This document shows, piece after piece, positions 16,049-25,103 of a DNA stretch of 64,000 nucleotides. The stretch is from contig NZ_JANFLS010000005.1 in the NCBI RefSeq assembly GCF_024385465.1, positions 186,001 to 250,000 on the forward strand, given 5' to 3'. Every line of letters begins with the position of its first letter. Within the stretch, counting starts at the first letter, position 1. Both the position numbers and the translations under genes were made by a program. The DNA is from Arthrobacter sp. zg-Y844 (GTDB lineage Bacteria; Actinomycetota; Actinomycetes; Actinomycetales; Micrococcaceae). The notes below the pieces were generated by a model. That model was not told where the DNA came from. It ran no database searches and was given only the letters and a program-made list of their open reading frames with translations.

Positions 16049-17122
16049 GTGAACGCTATCCCCTGGGTGCTGCACGTCGACCTCGACCAGTTCATTGCCG
16101 CCGTCGAAGTGCTCCGGCGCCCGGAACTTGCCGGCAAGCCGATCATCGTCGGCGGCCGGGGCGACCCGACCGAACGTGCCGTGGTGTCCACGGCTTCCTA
16201 CGAGGCCAGGGCGTTCGGCGTCGGGTCCGGCATGCCGCTGCGGATCGCGGCCCGGAAGGTGCCCGACGCCGTGATCCTGCCGGTCGATGCCGAGGCCTAC
16301 CTCGAGGTTTCGGACACGGTGATGGCCACGCTGCGCGCCCAGCCCGGCGCCGTCGTGCAGGTTTTGGGCTGGGATGAGGCCTTTGTGGGTGTGGAGACTG
16401 AGGATCCGGAGGCCTACGCCCGCCAGCTTCAGGCCGACGTCCTGGACCGCACGCAGCTGCACTGCAGCGTGGGCATCGGCGACACCCTGATCCGCGCCAA
16501 GAACGCCACGGATTTCGGCAAGCCCGCCGGCGTTTTCCGCCTCACCACCGCAAACTGGCTCGACTTCATGGGCCAGCGGCCCACCAAGGAGCTGTGGGGC
16601 GTCGGGAACAAGATCTCGGGCCGGCTGGCGAAGCTGGGAATCAATACTGTTGCCGAGCTCGCCGCGGCCGATCCGCAGGCGCTGGTTCCGGAGTTCGGGC
16701 CGAAGATGGGCCCCTGGTACAACGAGCTGGGCCGCGGGGACGGCACCAGCGTTGTGGACGACACCCCGTGGGTCGCCCGGGGACACAGCCGGGAGACCAC
16801 CTTCCAGCAGGACCTCATCGAGCCGGCCCAGGTGGACGACGCCGTGCGGGAGCTGACCGCGCAGGTCCTGGCCGATGTGGCAGCGGAAGGGCGGCCGGTG
16901 ATCGGGCTGACCCTCAAGGTCCGGTACGCGCCGTTCACCACCAAGACGCATGCGCGGAAGATCCCCGAGACCTTCGACCGGGAGGACGTCCTCACCCGAG
17001 CCCTGGATCTCGCCGGCGCGATCGAACCCGGCCGACCGATCCGGCTGTTGGGCCTGCGGGCCGAAATGGCAATGCCCGACGACGCCCGGAAGGGTCACAC
17101 GCCTACGCGCGGCGGGTGGTGA
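16049..17122 (+). CDS. dinB: Y-family DNA polymerase IV, DinB2-like, non-aromatic steric gate
   Basis: A 357-residue translesion polymerase. The catalytic acids lie in HVDLDQFIAAVE (Asp11, Asp13) and in GWDEAFVGV; the palm/finger segment is YEARAFGVGSGMPLRIAARK, and the thumb has SVGIGDTLIRAKNATDFGKP. Aligned with E. coli DinB (DMDCFFAAVE), the steric-gate Phe13 position is occupied by Ile16. Mycobacterial DinB2, which has Leu there, readily incorporates ribonucleotides, and the GDPTERAVVSTASYEARAFG segment also resembles DinB2. There is no C-terminal clamp-binding extension that I recognise. GTG start; a 10-codon ATG frame with a strong Shine-Dalgarno lies just upstream. Confidence 0.9.
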   Translation: MNAIPWVLHVDLDQFIAAVEVLRRPELAGKPIIVGGRGDPTERAVVSTASYEARAFGVGSGMPLRIAARKVPDAVILPVDAEAYLEVSDTVMATLRAQPGAVVQVLGWDEAFVGVETEDPEAYARQLQADVLDRTQLHCSVGIGDTLIRAKNATDFGKPAGVFRLTTANWLDFMGQRPTKELWGVGNKISGRLAKLGINTVAELAAADPQALVPEFGPKMGPWYNELGRGDGTSVVDDTPWVARGHSRETTFQQDLIEPAQVDDAVRELTAQVLADVAAEGRPVIGLTLKVRYAPFTTKTHARKIPETFDREDVLTRALDLAGAIEPGRPIRLLGLRAEMAMPDDARKGHTPTRGGW

Positions 17123-17436
17123 AGGGCCTGCACCCGTTTTGACGCTCCGGTGTGACTACTGCCATAGTCTTCGGGTGAACTTGTCAGGGATCCGAACAAT
17201 CGGACAGCATGAGTTAGCTCCTGCGAGCGCCCCTCAACGCACTCTGCGGCGGTTTAGAGGCTGAGCAGGCGCCTGACAGAACACATCGAAGAACCCCGCC
17301 TTTCCCTGCCCTAGGGGCGCACGCCCTGATCCGGCGCAGGGAACCCGTACCCCGGACCGGGCCGCCCGCCGGCGAGCAGCCCACCGAACTCTTCAGCCCG
17401 CAGCACCCCGCGAGGCTGAGCAAGCAAAGGACCCCC
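17123..17436. other. 314-bp gene-free leader before the amino-acid permease
   Basis: No credible gene is present on either strand. A possible promoter, TTGACG-17/18-TAGTCT, starts near 17140, which would leave a leader of ~260 nt before the permease ATG. The leader is GC-rich with several short self-complementary stretches. I checked by eye for glycine, guanidine, SAM and T-box hallmarks and did not find them. Confidence 0.4.
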
Positions 17437-18930
17437 ATGACACAGCCATCACCGGTCACGCAGAGGCCGGCGATCCCGGACTCCGCGCGTGCGGCGAACG
17501 CCTCTGAACCCACCTTCCACCACGAGGAAGAGGGCTATCACAAGGGACTCAAGCCCCGCCAGGTCCAGATGATCGCCATCGGCGGCGCCATCGGCACCGG
17601 GCTGTTTATGGGTGCCGGCGGCCGCCTGGCCACGGCAGGGCCGTCGCTGGTCATCAGCTACGCCGTCTGCGGTTTCTTTGCTTTCATGATTCTGCGGGCC
17701 CTCGGCGAGCTGGTTATGCACCGGCCCTCCTCCGGCTCGTTCGTCTCCTACGCCCGCGAGTTCTTCGGCGAGAAGGCCGCCTTCGTCACCGGCTGGCTGT
17801 ACTGGCTCAACTGGGCGATGACCGCGATCGTGGACATCACCGCCGTCGCGCTCTATATGAACTTCTTCCGGAAGTACTGGCCGCCCATCGCGGATGTACC
17901 GCAGTGGACCTGGGCCTTGGCCGCCCTGATCCTGGTGCTGGGCCTGAACCTGGTCAGCGTCAAGGTGTTCGGCGAACTCGAGTTCTGGTTCGCGCTGATC
18001 AAGGTGGTGGCCCTGGTTTCCTTCCTGATCGTGGGCATCTGCTTCGTCATCTTCGGCACCCCCGTGGACGGCCAGCAGGTCGGCTTCAGCCTGATCTCGG
18101 ACAACGGCGGCATGTTCCCCAACGGCCTGCTGCCCGCCGTCGTCGTAATGCAGGGCGTGGTGTTCGCCTACGCCTCGATCGAGCTCATCGGCACCGCCGC
18201 GGGCGAGACCGAGCACCCGGAAAAGATCATGCCCAAGGCCATCAACACGGTGATCGTGCGCATCGCGGTGTTCTACGTCGGCACCCTGGTGCTGCTCTCG
18301 CTGCTGCTGCCCTACAGCTCCTACAAGGCCGGCGAAAGCCCGTTCGTCACGTTCTTCGGCTCCATCGGGGTGGACGGTGTGGACGCGATTATGAACCTGG
18401 TGGTCCTGACTGCCGCACTGTCTTCGCTCAATGCGGGCCTATATTCCACCGGCCGCATCATGCGCTCCATGTCTGTTGCCGGCTCCGCCCCGAAGTTCGC
18501 CGGGCGGATGAACAAGGCGGGCGTCCCCTACGGCGGTATCGCCCTGACCGCGGTCGTTGCCCTGCTCGGCGTCGTCCTCAACGCCGTTGTTCCCGCCCAG
18601 GCCTTCGAGATCGTCCTGAACGTCGCGTCCCTGGGCATCATCAGCACCTGGGCCATGATCGTCCTGTGCCAGATGGAGCTGACGAAGCGGGCGCGGCGCG
18701 GCCAACTGTCCCGCCCGTCCTTCCGGATGCCCGGCGCACCCGTGAGCGGCTGGATCACGCTCGCGTTCCTTCTCGCCGTGCTGATCCTGATGGCCTTCGA
18801 CTCGCCCGTCGGCACCTGGACCATAGCCTCCCTGGCGGTCATCATCCCCGCGCTGATGCTCGGCTGGCGGCTCTGCCGCGACCGCGTCCTCGAACTGGCC
18901 GCGGTCCGCGACGGCGACGCCGGGTTGTAG
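17437..18930 (+). CDS. Amino-acid permease, AAT family (APC superfamily)
   Basis: A 497-residue, 12-helix transporter. After a ~45-residue soluble leader come [20 protein letters not shown], the conserved first half-helix, then [20 protein letters not shown] (AAT signature) and [15 protein letters not shown]. This matches the CycA/GabP/AnsP branch that imports neutral amino acids, D-Ala/Gly, GABA or asparagine with protons. The exact substrate cannot be told. The C-terminus is long and hydrophobic and ends in a short soluble tail. It follows a long leader, which suggests regulated expression. Confidence 0.92.
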   Translation: MTQPSPVTQRPAIPDSARAANASEPTFHHEEEGYHKGLKPRQVQMIAIGGAIGTGLFMGAGGRLATAGPSLVISYAVCGFFAFMILRALGELVMHRPSSGSFVSYAREFFGEKAAFVTGWLYWLNWAMTAIVDITAVALYMNFFRKYWPPIADVPQWTWALAALILVLGLNLVSVKVFGELEFWFALIKVVALVSFLIVGICFVIFGTPVDGQQVGFSLISDNGGMFPNGLLPAVVVMQGVVFAYASIELIGTAAGETEHPEKIMPKAINTVIVRIAVFYVGTLVLLSLLLPYSSYKAGESPFVTFFGSIGVDGVDAIMNLVVLTAALSSLNAGLYSTGRIMRSMSVAGSAPKFAGRMNKAGVPYGGIALTAVVALLGVVLNAVVPAQAFEIVLNVASLGIISTWAMIVLCQMELTKRARRGQLSRPSFRMPGAPVSGWITLAFLLAVLILMAFDSPVGTWTIASLAVIIPALMLGWRLCRDRVLELAAVRDGDAGL

Positions 18931-19051
18931 CGCCCGTAGTTCCGGCGGCCCCTCCATTTCCGGGTCCAATCAGGTAATCTCACTGCATCCTCAATCCATC
19001 TCCCGGCTCCGCGTTTCCCCGGATGAGCATCATCCCTGCGGAAGGATCACC

Positions 19052-20746
19052 ATGACGGATATCAGTGAGCACCCCGCCCAGCGCACCGGTGCCGTGCCGC
19101 GTCTTTCCGACTCGCAATGGGCAAGGCTCCTCGGCATGGCCGCACCCGCCGACGTGAACGCCGGCGACTATGTCTTTCGTGCAGGGGATTTGAACTATCC
19201 AATGATCCTCGTCGAATCGGGGTCCATTGAAATGGTTCGCGACCCGTTGTGGTGGGACGACGAAACAGTTCTCAGCACCCTGGGGCCACGCTCGTTCGGC
19301 GGTGAACTCGGGCTGCTCAACGGACAGTCCGCGCTCCTGTCGGCGCGGGTGAAGGATTCCGGGCGTATCCGGCGCCTGGCCCGCGAGGATCTGCGGCTGG
19401 TCATGAACCAGGACGACGACCTCGGCGGGATCGTTCTCCATACCCTGTGGGAACGCCGCGAAGCACTTCGTCGGGGCCCCGCCGCCATGACACTCAAGTT
19501 CATCGGGACGGAAGCGTCGAGTGAACTGCTGGCTCTTCGCCGCTTCGCTGAACGCCTGGATTTGATCCATACCGTCTTCGTCGTCCCGGTGGACGGCATG
19601 GGTGCCCTCGATGGCCACGGCATCGCACCCGATGACCTGCCGGCAGCGCTCATCCAGGGCAAGCTGATAAAGCGTGCGACGCCGGGGACTATCGCCGAGC
19701 GCCTCGGGTTGAGTTACCAGCCCCATCAGGAGGGCTCGACGGACCTGCTGGTCGTTGGCGGCGGACCTGCCGGGCTCGCGGCGGCCATCTATGCAGCCTC
19801 CGAAGGGCTGAGCACGGTGGTGCTCGACGCCGTCGCGCCCGGCGGCCAGGCGGCGTCGACATCCCGAATCGAAAACTTCCTTGGTTTTCCCTTCGGAGTG
19901 GCCGGTGGAGACCTCATCCGCCAAGCAACACTGCAGGCGATCAAGTTCGGGGTGAGGATCTGGGCGCCCTGCGATGCGGTGTCGCTCGAGACGATGAATG
20001 ACGGTCTCAAGCTCACGCTGGGTGACGGCGCTATCCTCCATACCCGCACCGCATTGATTACATCCGGGGCCTCCTATCGAAGTCTCGGAGTTCAGGGGTG
20101 GGAGGACTTCGAGGGACACGGAATCTACTACGCCGCTACCAGCCTCGAGGCGCGCCAGGTCGCAGGGCACCCTGTGGTTGTGGTGGGCGGGGCAAACTCA
20201 GCCGGCCAGGCCGCGCTCTATCTCGCCTCCCATGGATGCCCGGTCCATCTGGTGGTGCGGGGAACAGAGGTTGGGGCGCGGATGTCCTCCTACCTCGTGG
20301 ACCGCCTGCGGGAGAATTCCCGGATCTCTATCCATACCGAGTCGAACATCATCGGTCTGGTAGGTGGCTCCGCCCTGGATTCGGTCCGGATCGATACCGC
20401 CGGTGCGGTGGATGCGCGCGGATTGTTCTGCTTCATCGGAGCCGACCCGGCCAGCGCCTGGCTGCCCACCCTGGACAGGGACACTGCGGGCTTCATCCGC
20501 ACCGGAACAGACATCGCCATCCAGTCCTTGGAACAGTGGCAGCCGCTGGGCCGCGAACCGATGCCCTTCGAAACCTCCACCCCACGCGTTTTTGCAGCGG
20601 GGGATGTCCGTCACGGGTCCATGAAGCGCGTCGCGGCAGCGGTCGGGGAAGGGTCAAGCGCCGTCGCGTCCGTGCACCGGGCCCTTAGCGACCCTGCCAG
20701 CCCGCTCGCCCGTCCACCGCGTTCTCCCGCCGGGCGAAGCACCTGA
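19052..20746 (+). CDS. Cyclic nucleotide-binding domain / thioredoxin-reductase-like FAD oxidoreductase fusion
   Basis: A 564-residue fusion. Residues ~15-135 form a CRP-like cAMP-receptor beta-roll (AGDYVFRAGDLNYPMILVES, GPRSFGGELGLLNGQSALLS). Residues ~145-225 are a linker with a thioredoxin-like look. From ~230 a TrxR-type flavoprotein follows: LLVVGGGPAGLAAAIYAASE, APGGQAASTSRIENFLGFPF, and the NADPH site VVVVGGANSAGQAALYL. The redox-active CxxC of thioredoxin reductase is absent: residues 361-364 read AATS. It therefore cannot reduce thioredoxin by the classical route. Such fusions are known in several bacteria without an assigned function. The ATG follows the ribosome site gaaggatcacc. 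Confidence 0.88.
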   Translation: MTDISEHPAQRTGAVPRLSDSQWARLLGMAAPADVNAGDYVFRAGDLNYPMILVESGSIEMVRDPLWWDDETVLSTLGPRSFGGELGLLNGQSALLSARVKDSGRIRRLAREDLRLVMNQDDDLGGIVLHTLWERREALRRGPAAMTLKFIGTEASSELLALRRFAERLDLIHTVFVVPVDGMGALDGHGIAPDDLPAALIQGKLIKRATPGTIAERLGLSYQPHQEGSTDLLVVGGGPAGLAAAIYAASEGLSTVVLDAVAPGGQAASTSRIENFLGFPFGVAGGDLIRQATLQAIKFGVRIWAPCDAVSLETMNDGLKLTLGDGAILHTRTALITSGASYRSLGVQGWEDFEGHGIYYAATSLEARQVAGHPVVVVGGANSAGQAALYLASHGCPVHLVVRGTEVGARMSSYLVDRLRENSRISIHTESNIIGLVGGSALDSVRIDTAGAVDARGLFCFIGADPASAWLPTLDRDTAGFIRTGTDIAIQSLEQWQPLGREPMPFETSTPRVFAAGDVRHGSMKRVAAAVGEGSSAVASVHRALSDPASPLARPPRSPAGRST

Positions 20747-20774
20747 CCGCGTCTCGGAACTCGCGGGCTGCACG

Positions 20775-21611
20775 CTACAGCCGGACGGTCCCCTCGATGC
20801 AGCTCATGACCTGTCCGCCGACCCAGATTTTCCCGTCGCGGAGACTGATGTGCACCCGGCCCCGGCGTCCGAGAACTGTTCCCTGCGATGCCGTGAAGGG
20901 CGGGGTGGCCAGCCCTGTGTCGATCAGCCAGCGTGCCAGACCCGCGTTCAGGCTGCCGGTCACGGGGTCTTCCCAGACGGGGTCGCCTCCGACGAAGGCA
21001 CGCACCTCGAACTGGGTTTCCTCCGTAGGCTCGTGCGGTCCTACCACACCGATTTCCAAGTCGCCGGCCTTGGCCGGGTCGGGCTGCAGGCTCAAGACTT
21101 CCTGTGCCGAGGAAAGCCGAACGCCAATCCATCGAGGACCATTAATCAGCCACGACGCATCAAGGATGTTCTCCCGCGGGATCCCCAGGATTGCCGCTAT
21201 CCGTTGGACGAGCGGCTCGTCCACGGGTTCGTAGCGGGTCAGGGGCGGCGCCTCGAAGGCCAGTTGATCCTCCGCTACACGGATCGGGATCAGCCCTGCC
21301 GCACATTCCTGGATGACAGTTCCGTCGAGCCGTGGCGATCCCCCGGCGTCCAGCCAGGCCTTGGCGGATCCAAGCGTTGGATGACCCGCGAAAGGCAGTT
21401 CTGCCATGGCGGTGAAAATCCTCACCCGGTAGTCGGCCTTCGGGCTGCTCGGTGGCAGGAGGAACGTCGTCTCCGAGAGGTTTGTCCAGGTGGCGAACCG
21501 CTGCATCTCTTCGGTACTCAGGCCGTCGGCATCGTGAACAACAGCCAAGGCATTGCCCCGATACGGCTCAGAGGAGAACACATCGACTTCGCTGTAGGGA
21601 CGGACTTTCAT
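20775..21611 (-). CDS. PhzF family isomerase/epimerase-like protein
   Basis: A 278-residue protein of the diaminopimelate-epimerase fold. The catalytic Glu is in NLSETTFLLPP (Glu47, matching PhzF Glu45). Further PhzF motifs are ELPFAGHPTLGSAKAWL and WEDPVTGSLNAGLARWL. PhzF isomerises dihydrohydroxyanthranilate in phenazine synthesis, but most relatives stand alone, as here, with no phenazine genes nearby and unknown substrates. The start was set at MKVRPYSEVDVF, the family's usual first strand; a longer frame upstream lacks conservation. Convergent with the TrxR-like gene. Confidence 0.9.
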   Translation of the reverse strand: MKVRPYSEVDVFSSEPYRGNALAVVHDADGLSTEEMQRFATWTNLSETTFLLPPSSPKADYRVRIFTAMAELPFAGHPTLGSAKAWLDAGGSPRLDGTVIQECAAGLIPIRVAEDQLAFEAPPLTRYEPVDEPLVQRIAAILGIPRENILDASWLINGPRWIGVRLSSAQEVLSLQPDPAKAGDLEIGVVGPHEPTEETQFEVRAFVGGDPVWEDPVTGSLNAGLARWLIDTGLATPPFTASQGTVLGRRGRVHISLRDGKIWVGGQVMSCIEGTVRL

Positions 21612-21851
21612 GGCGCCACTGTAACAAGGTGCCTCCGGCGGGCCTGGCGCTGAGGCCCGCGCCAATCCACCCTGGGGTTCAACCTCCGGGAATTCAAAGT
21701 CTGCCGAGACGGTTATATAGGGGTAGAACATCTGCTTTTGGCGGCAGCCTAAACCCGGGACCGGAGTCCACAGCCGATGACCGGGGTGTAGTTGTAATCT
21801 GGCCGTAGGTGGCCTGCGGCTCCGCCACTATCCATTCACGAGAGGATCATG

Positions 21852-22613
21852 ATGTCTCGCCTTACCGTGGGGAACATCTTCAAAGTCACCGTCGCGCTCC
21901 TCTTCTTTCCTTTTATGCCACTCCTGGTGCTGATGATCGGGGTGCGCAGGAGTAACTGGAAAGTGATCCTTGAGGGTGGCCTGTACGTTGCGCTCGTCCT
22001 GGCGGCCGTTGCCCTGCCCGGGACCGCAGCGCAGTTCATCCTCTCGTTCTTCGTGGTTCTCGGGCTCATAGCCGTAGCGGGCATGCGGTCCTACATGCTC
22101 CGGGACCTGTGGCTGCACCCCAGGACCCGGGGACCGCAGGTTATGACCCAGTCCCAGCCAGGGGCAGGAACCACGCCGCCGGAGGACTTGTCCTCCGCTT
22201 TGGCCTGGTCTGCCGCCCTCGCGAAACGAAACAGGAGCCGTCTTCCGTCCGAGGCGTACGCCAGCATTCTGGAAACCTGCCAGACGCTGGACGCGGTGAT
22301 CGACGCCGAAACTCGCCAGCCGCTGGGCGATCCCCAATTTGAGTACGAACTGTCCGCCACGGTGCGCGACTACCTGCCGAGTGTCCTCCAGAATTACGTA
22401 GCCATCCCGCCGAAGATGCTGGAGACCAAACAGGCGAGCGGAAGGACCCCCAACGAGGAACTGGCCGAGCAGTTGCAGCTCCTTGCCGGACAGGCCGAGA
22501 CGCTGCACTCAAGCCGTCACCGCCGCACCTCTGCGGAGCTGACCAATACGGGCAACTTCCTTCGGGAGCGGTTCGGGCACCGTCAGGGCGGCTTCGACTT
22601 CGGGATTAAGTAG
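21852..22613 (+). CDS. Membrane protein of unknown function, paralogue copy 1
   Basis: A 253-residue protein. The first residues (MSRLTVGNIFKVTVALLFFP) lead into two to three transmembrane helices in residues 8-75, then a Pro/Gly-rich linker and a ~150-residue helical cytoplasmic domain (ASILETCQTLDAVIDAE, FEYELSATVRDYLPSVLQNY, NEELAEQLQLLAGQAETLHS). It ends FLRERFG...GGFDFGIK. The second copy at 26168-26974 is alike over its whole length, and a third, broken copy lies at 24947. No family is recognised; the helical domain has no catalytic motif. The second of two tandem ATGs is chosen because it has better Shine-Dalgarno spacing and matches copy 2. Confidence 0.82.
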   Translation: MSRLTVGNIFKVTVALLFFPFMPLLVLMIGVRRSNWKVILEGGLYVALVLAAVALPGTAAQFILSFFVVLGLIAVAGMRSYMLRDLWLHPRTRGPQVMTQSQPGAGTTPPEDLSSALAWSAALAKRNRSRLPSEAYASILETCQTLDAVIDAETRQPLGDPQFEYELSATVRDYLPSVLQNYVAIPPKMLETKQASGRTPNEELAEQLQLLAGQAETLHSSRHRRTSAELTNTGNFLRERFGHRQGGFDFGIK

Positions 22614-22725
22614 CCAGGACGACGCCGCCTGCCGGGGTGTTGCTAACGCTGGGCGCGGCCGGGTGAGTCTACAGTGACGTAGGTCACATGATCCCCGGTC
22701 CCAGATCCATCTGCTTGGAGCGCCA

Positions 22726-24111
22726 ATGACGACAGTCCACAGCACCCCGCCCACCCACGAGCTCGGCAGCAGCGAGCGCGACCGCGTATGCGTCATCGGC
22801 GCGGGCTGCTCCGGAATCACGGCGGCCAAAGTTCTCCATGAACGGGGACTTGCCTTCGATTGCTTTGAACTCTCGGACCGGGTCGGCGGCAACTGGGTAT
22901 GGGGCAACAGCAACGGGGTGTCCGCGGCCTACAAGTCCCTGCACATCAACACCTCGCGCAGCCGGATGGAATTCAGCGACTTTCCCATGCCCGCGAACCT
23001 GCCCAATTTCGCACGCCACGACCAGGTCGCGGCGTACTTCGACGCCTACGTCGACCACTTTGGGTTCCGGGACAAGATCACCTTCAACACCGGTGTGGAG
23101 CACGTGCGTCCCCTGCCCGGCGGCGGCTTCGAGGTTCGGCTGAGCACCGCCGAGACCCGGCGCTACGGCTCGGTCATAGTGGCCAACGGCCACCACTGGG
23201 ACCCCCGCATGCCGGAGCCGGCCTTCCCCGGCGCCGAAGGCTTCACCGGCGAGCAGATGCACTCCCACGACTACACGGACGAGCAACAGCTCACCGGCAA
23301 GCGGATCGTGGTGCTCGGCATGGGCAACTCGGCCATGGATATCTGTACCGATGCCAGCTACCACGCGGCCGAGACCTACCTCTCCCACCGACGGGGCGTG
23401 CACATCATTCCCAAGTACGTCTTCGGCAAGCCCTTCGACGAGATCGGAGCGCACGAGAAGATCCCGTCCCGGGTCCGCTGGGCCGTCGCCCGCGTGGTCA
23501 TGCGCGCCGCCACCGGCCCGATGTCGCGTTACGGCCTTCAGGAACCCGACCACAAGTTCGCCCAGGCCCACCCGACCGTCTCCAGCCGGATACTCGACCG
23601 GCTGGCCCACGGCGACGTGGTCCCGAAGCCCAACATCCAGCGCTTCGACGGCGACAGCGTCGTCTTCACCGACGGCACCCGCGTCGCGGCCGACCTGGTG
23701 ATCTACTGCACCGGCTACAAGATCTCGTTCCCGTTCTTTGACGCCGGCTTCCTCGACCCCTCCGGGGATAACGAGATCCGGCTCTACCAGCGGATGTTCC
23801 ACCCGACGGTGCCGGGGTTGTACTTCATCGGACTGGTCCAGCCGCTCGGCGCGGTCATGCCGATCGCCGAGCGGCAGTCCGAGCTCGCCGCCGACCATCT
23901 CCAGGGCCGCTACGCCCTGCCCGAGCGGGCCGCGATGGACGCCGAGATCGACCGCCACCGCAAGGCGATCACCAAAAGGTACGTCGCCAGCAAGCGGCAC
24001 ACCATTCAGGTGGATTTCGTCGATTACATGCGTGCCCTGCGCAGCGAGCGCGATGCCGGAGCGCGGCGCGGAACCGCTGCGCAGGCCGCAACCGACCGCG
24101 TGGGGGCCTGA
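22726..24111 (+). CDS. Flavin-containing monooxygenase
   Basis: A 461-residue class B flavoprotein monooxygenase. The FAD site is VCVIGAGCSGITAAKVLHER. The FMO fingerprint FxGxxxHxxxY appears as FTGEQMHSHDY. The NADPH site is RIVVLGMGNSAMDICTDAS and a late ATG-like motif is DLVIYCTGYKISFPFF. Such enzymes oxygenate N, S or carbonyl (Baeyer-Villiger) substrates. Only 1 bp separates its stop from the SDR start, so the two form an operon and probably act on the same substrate (alcohol/ketone oxidation followed by oxygenation). The pair ends against a truncated third paralogue, suggesting insertion. Confidence 0.92.
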   Translation: MTTVHSTPPTHELGSSERDRVCVIGAGCSGITAAKVLHERGLAFDCFELSDRVGGNWVWGNSNGVSAAYKSLHINTSRSRMEFSDFPMPANLPNFARHDQVAAYFDAYVDHFGFRDKITFNTGVEHVRPLPGGGFEVRLSTAETRRYGSVIVANGHHWDPRMPEPAFPGAEGFTGEQMHSHDYTDEQQLTGKRIVVLGMGNSAMDICTDASYHAAETYLSHRRGVHIIPKYVFGKPFDEIGAHEKIPSRVRWAVARVVMRAATGPMSRYGLQEPDHKFAQAHPTVSSRILDRLAHGDVVPKPNIQRFDGDSVVFTDGTRVAADLVIYCTGYKISFPFFDAGFLDPSGDNEIRLYQRMFHPTVPGLYFIGLVQPLGAVMPIAERQSELAADHLQGRYALPERAAMDAEIDRHRKAITKRYVASKRHTIQVDFVDYMRALRSERDAGARRGTAAQAATDRVGA

Positions 24112-24112
24112 C

Positions 24113-24940
24113 ATGGCCGGGAACACTGAGCAGCACTCACGCCGCATCGCCGTCGTCACCGGCGCCGCCCGCGGCATCGGACATGCCACCGCGGCCCGGC
24201 TGCTGCGCAATGGTTGGAAAGTCGGCGCGTTCGACATCGAAAGTGAGGGCCTCGCCGAACTCAAGGACATTGCTGCCGCGCACGGCACGACGGTCGTCAC
24301 GGGAGCCCTCGATGTCCGGGACGCCCAGCAGTGGCGCGAAGCCCTGGCCTCCGTTTGCGAGGACCGCTTGGACCTTCTGGTCAACAACGCCGGGCTGCTG
24401 GCCGCCGGGCCGTTCGTTGATACCGATCTTGAACGGCACCGCGCGCTCGTGGACGTCAACGTTCTCGGCACCATCAACGGTGCGCATACCGCGTTCCCGT
24501 ACCTGAAAAATGCTGACAGGCCGGTGCTGCTCAACCTGGGATCAGCCTCAGCCATTTACGGGCAGCCTGACCTTGCCACCTACGGCGCCACGAAGTTCGC
24601 GGTCCGCGGCCTGACCGAGGCACTGGAACTGGAATGGGCGGAGCATGGCATTGCCGTGCTCGATCTGTGGCCGCTGTTCGTCAACACCGGGATGGTCAAG
24701 GGCGTCAGTATCGGGGCTATCCAGTCGCTCGGCGTGCGGCTGAATGAAACCGACGTTGCCGCAGCTGCTGTCGCCGCCGTGGAACGCATCATCAGGTCCC
24801 GTCGCGATCGGAAGTGGCCCCGCAACGTCCATCACGCCGTCGGACCGCAGGCACGCTTCCTGGTCATGCTCTCCCAGGTGACTCCGAACTGGGCCAACCG
24901 GCTCATCACCGACCGTCTCACCCGGCGGCCGGCTGCCTGA
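24113..24940 (+). CDS. SDR family oxidoreductase coupled to the monooxygenase
   Basis: A 275-residue classical SDR. The cofactor site is VVTGAARGIGHATAARLLRN, then LVNNAGLLAAGPF, the catalytic Ser in LNLGSASAIYGQPDL, and the catalytic pair in YGATKFAVRGL (YxxxK). The C-terminus carries a basic extension (TNWANRL-like end) of the kind seen in membrane-associated SDRs. The start codon sits 1 bp after the monooxygenase stop. It probably supplies or removes the carbonyl/hydroxyl group handled by the monooxygenase; the substrate is unknown. The stop is only 6 bp before homology to the third paralogue begins. Confidence 0.92.
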   Translation: MAGNTEQHSRRIAVVTGAARGIGHATAARLLRNGWKVGAFDIESEGLAELKDIAAAHGTTVVTGALDVRDAQQWREALASVCEDRLDLLVNNAGLLAAGPFVDTDLERHRALVDVNVLGTINGAHTAFPYLKNADRPVLLNLGSASAIYGQPDLATYGATKFAVRGLTEALELEWAEHGIAVLDLWPLFVNTGMVKGVSIGAIQSLGVRLNETDVAAAAVAAVERIIRSRRDRKWPRNVHHAVGPQARFLVMLSQVTPNWANRLITDRLTRRPAA

Positions 24941-24946
24941 CCCCCC

Positions 24947-25088
24947 AGTGTTCTGCGGAGTTACATGGCCATGCCACCCCGGATGCTGGAGAATAAAACA
25001 GGCAAGCGGAAGTGCCCAAAATGAGGGATTGCTCGGGCAGCTGCAGGTTCTCTCCGGGCAGGCCGACCTAACACCCAGCCCCGCCTAG
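24947..25088 (+). pseudogene. Decayed 3' remnant of a third membrane-protein paralogue
   Basis: Translation from 24947 gives SVLRSYMAMPPRMLENK, matching SVLQNYVAIPPKMLETK of copy 1. After a 1-nt shift (extra A in the AATAAAACAG run) it continues QASGSAQNEGLLGQLQVLSG, matching QASGRTPNEELAEQLQLLAG. The final ~35 residues including the GFDFGIK end are lost and a TAG closes it. Nothing from the first ~170 residues is present; the homology starts 6 bp after the SDR stop. This is a truncated, frameshifted copy, not a gene. Confidence 0.85.
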
Positions 25089-25103
25089 CTGAGGAGAACC
25101 CGC

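Noticed and set aside
17123-17436. A glycine, SAM, guanidine or T-box riboswitch before the permease
   Set aside because: None of the conserved core motifs could be found by eye.
22684-24555. A 623-codon minus-strand frame across the FMO-SDR pair
   Set aside because: Shadow frame; the sense strand has FAD, NADPH and FMO fingerprints.
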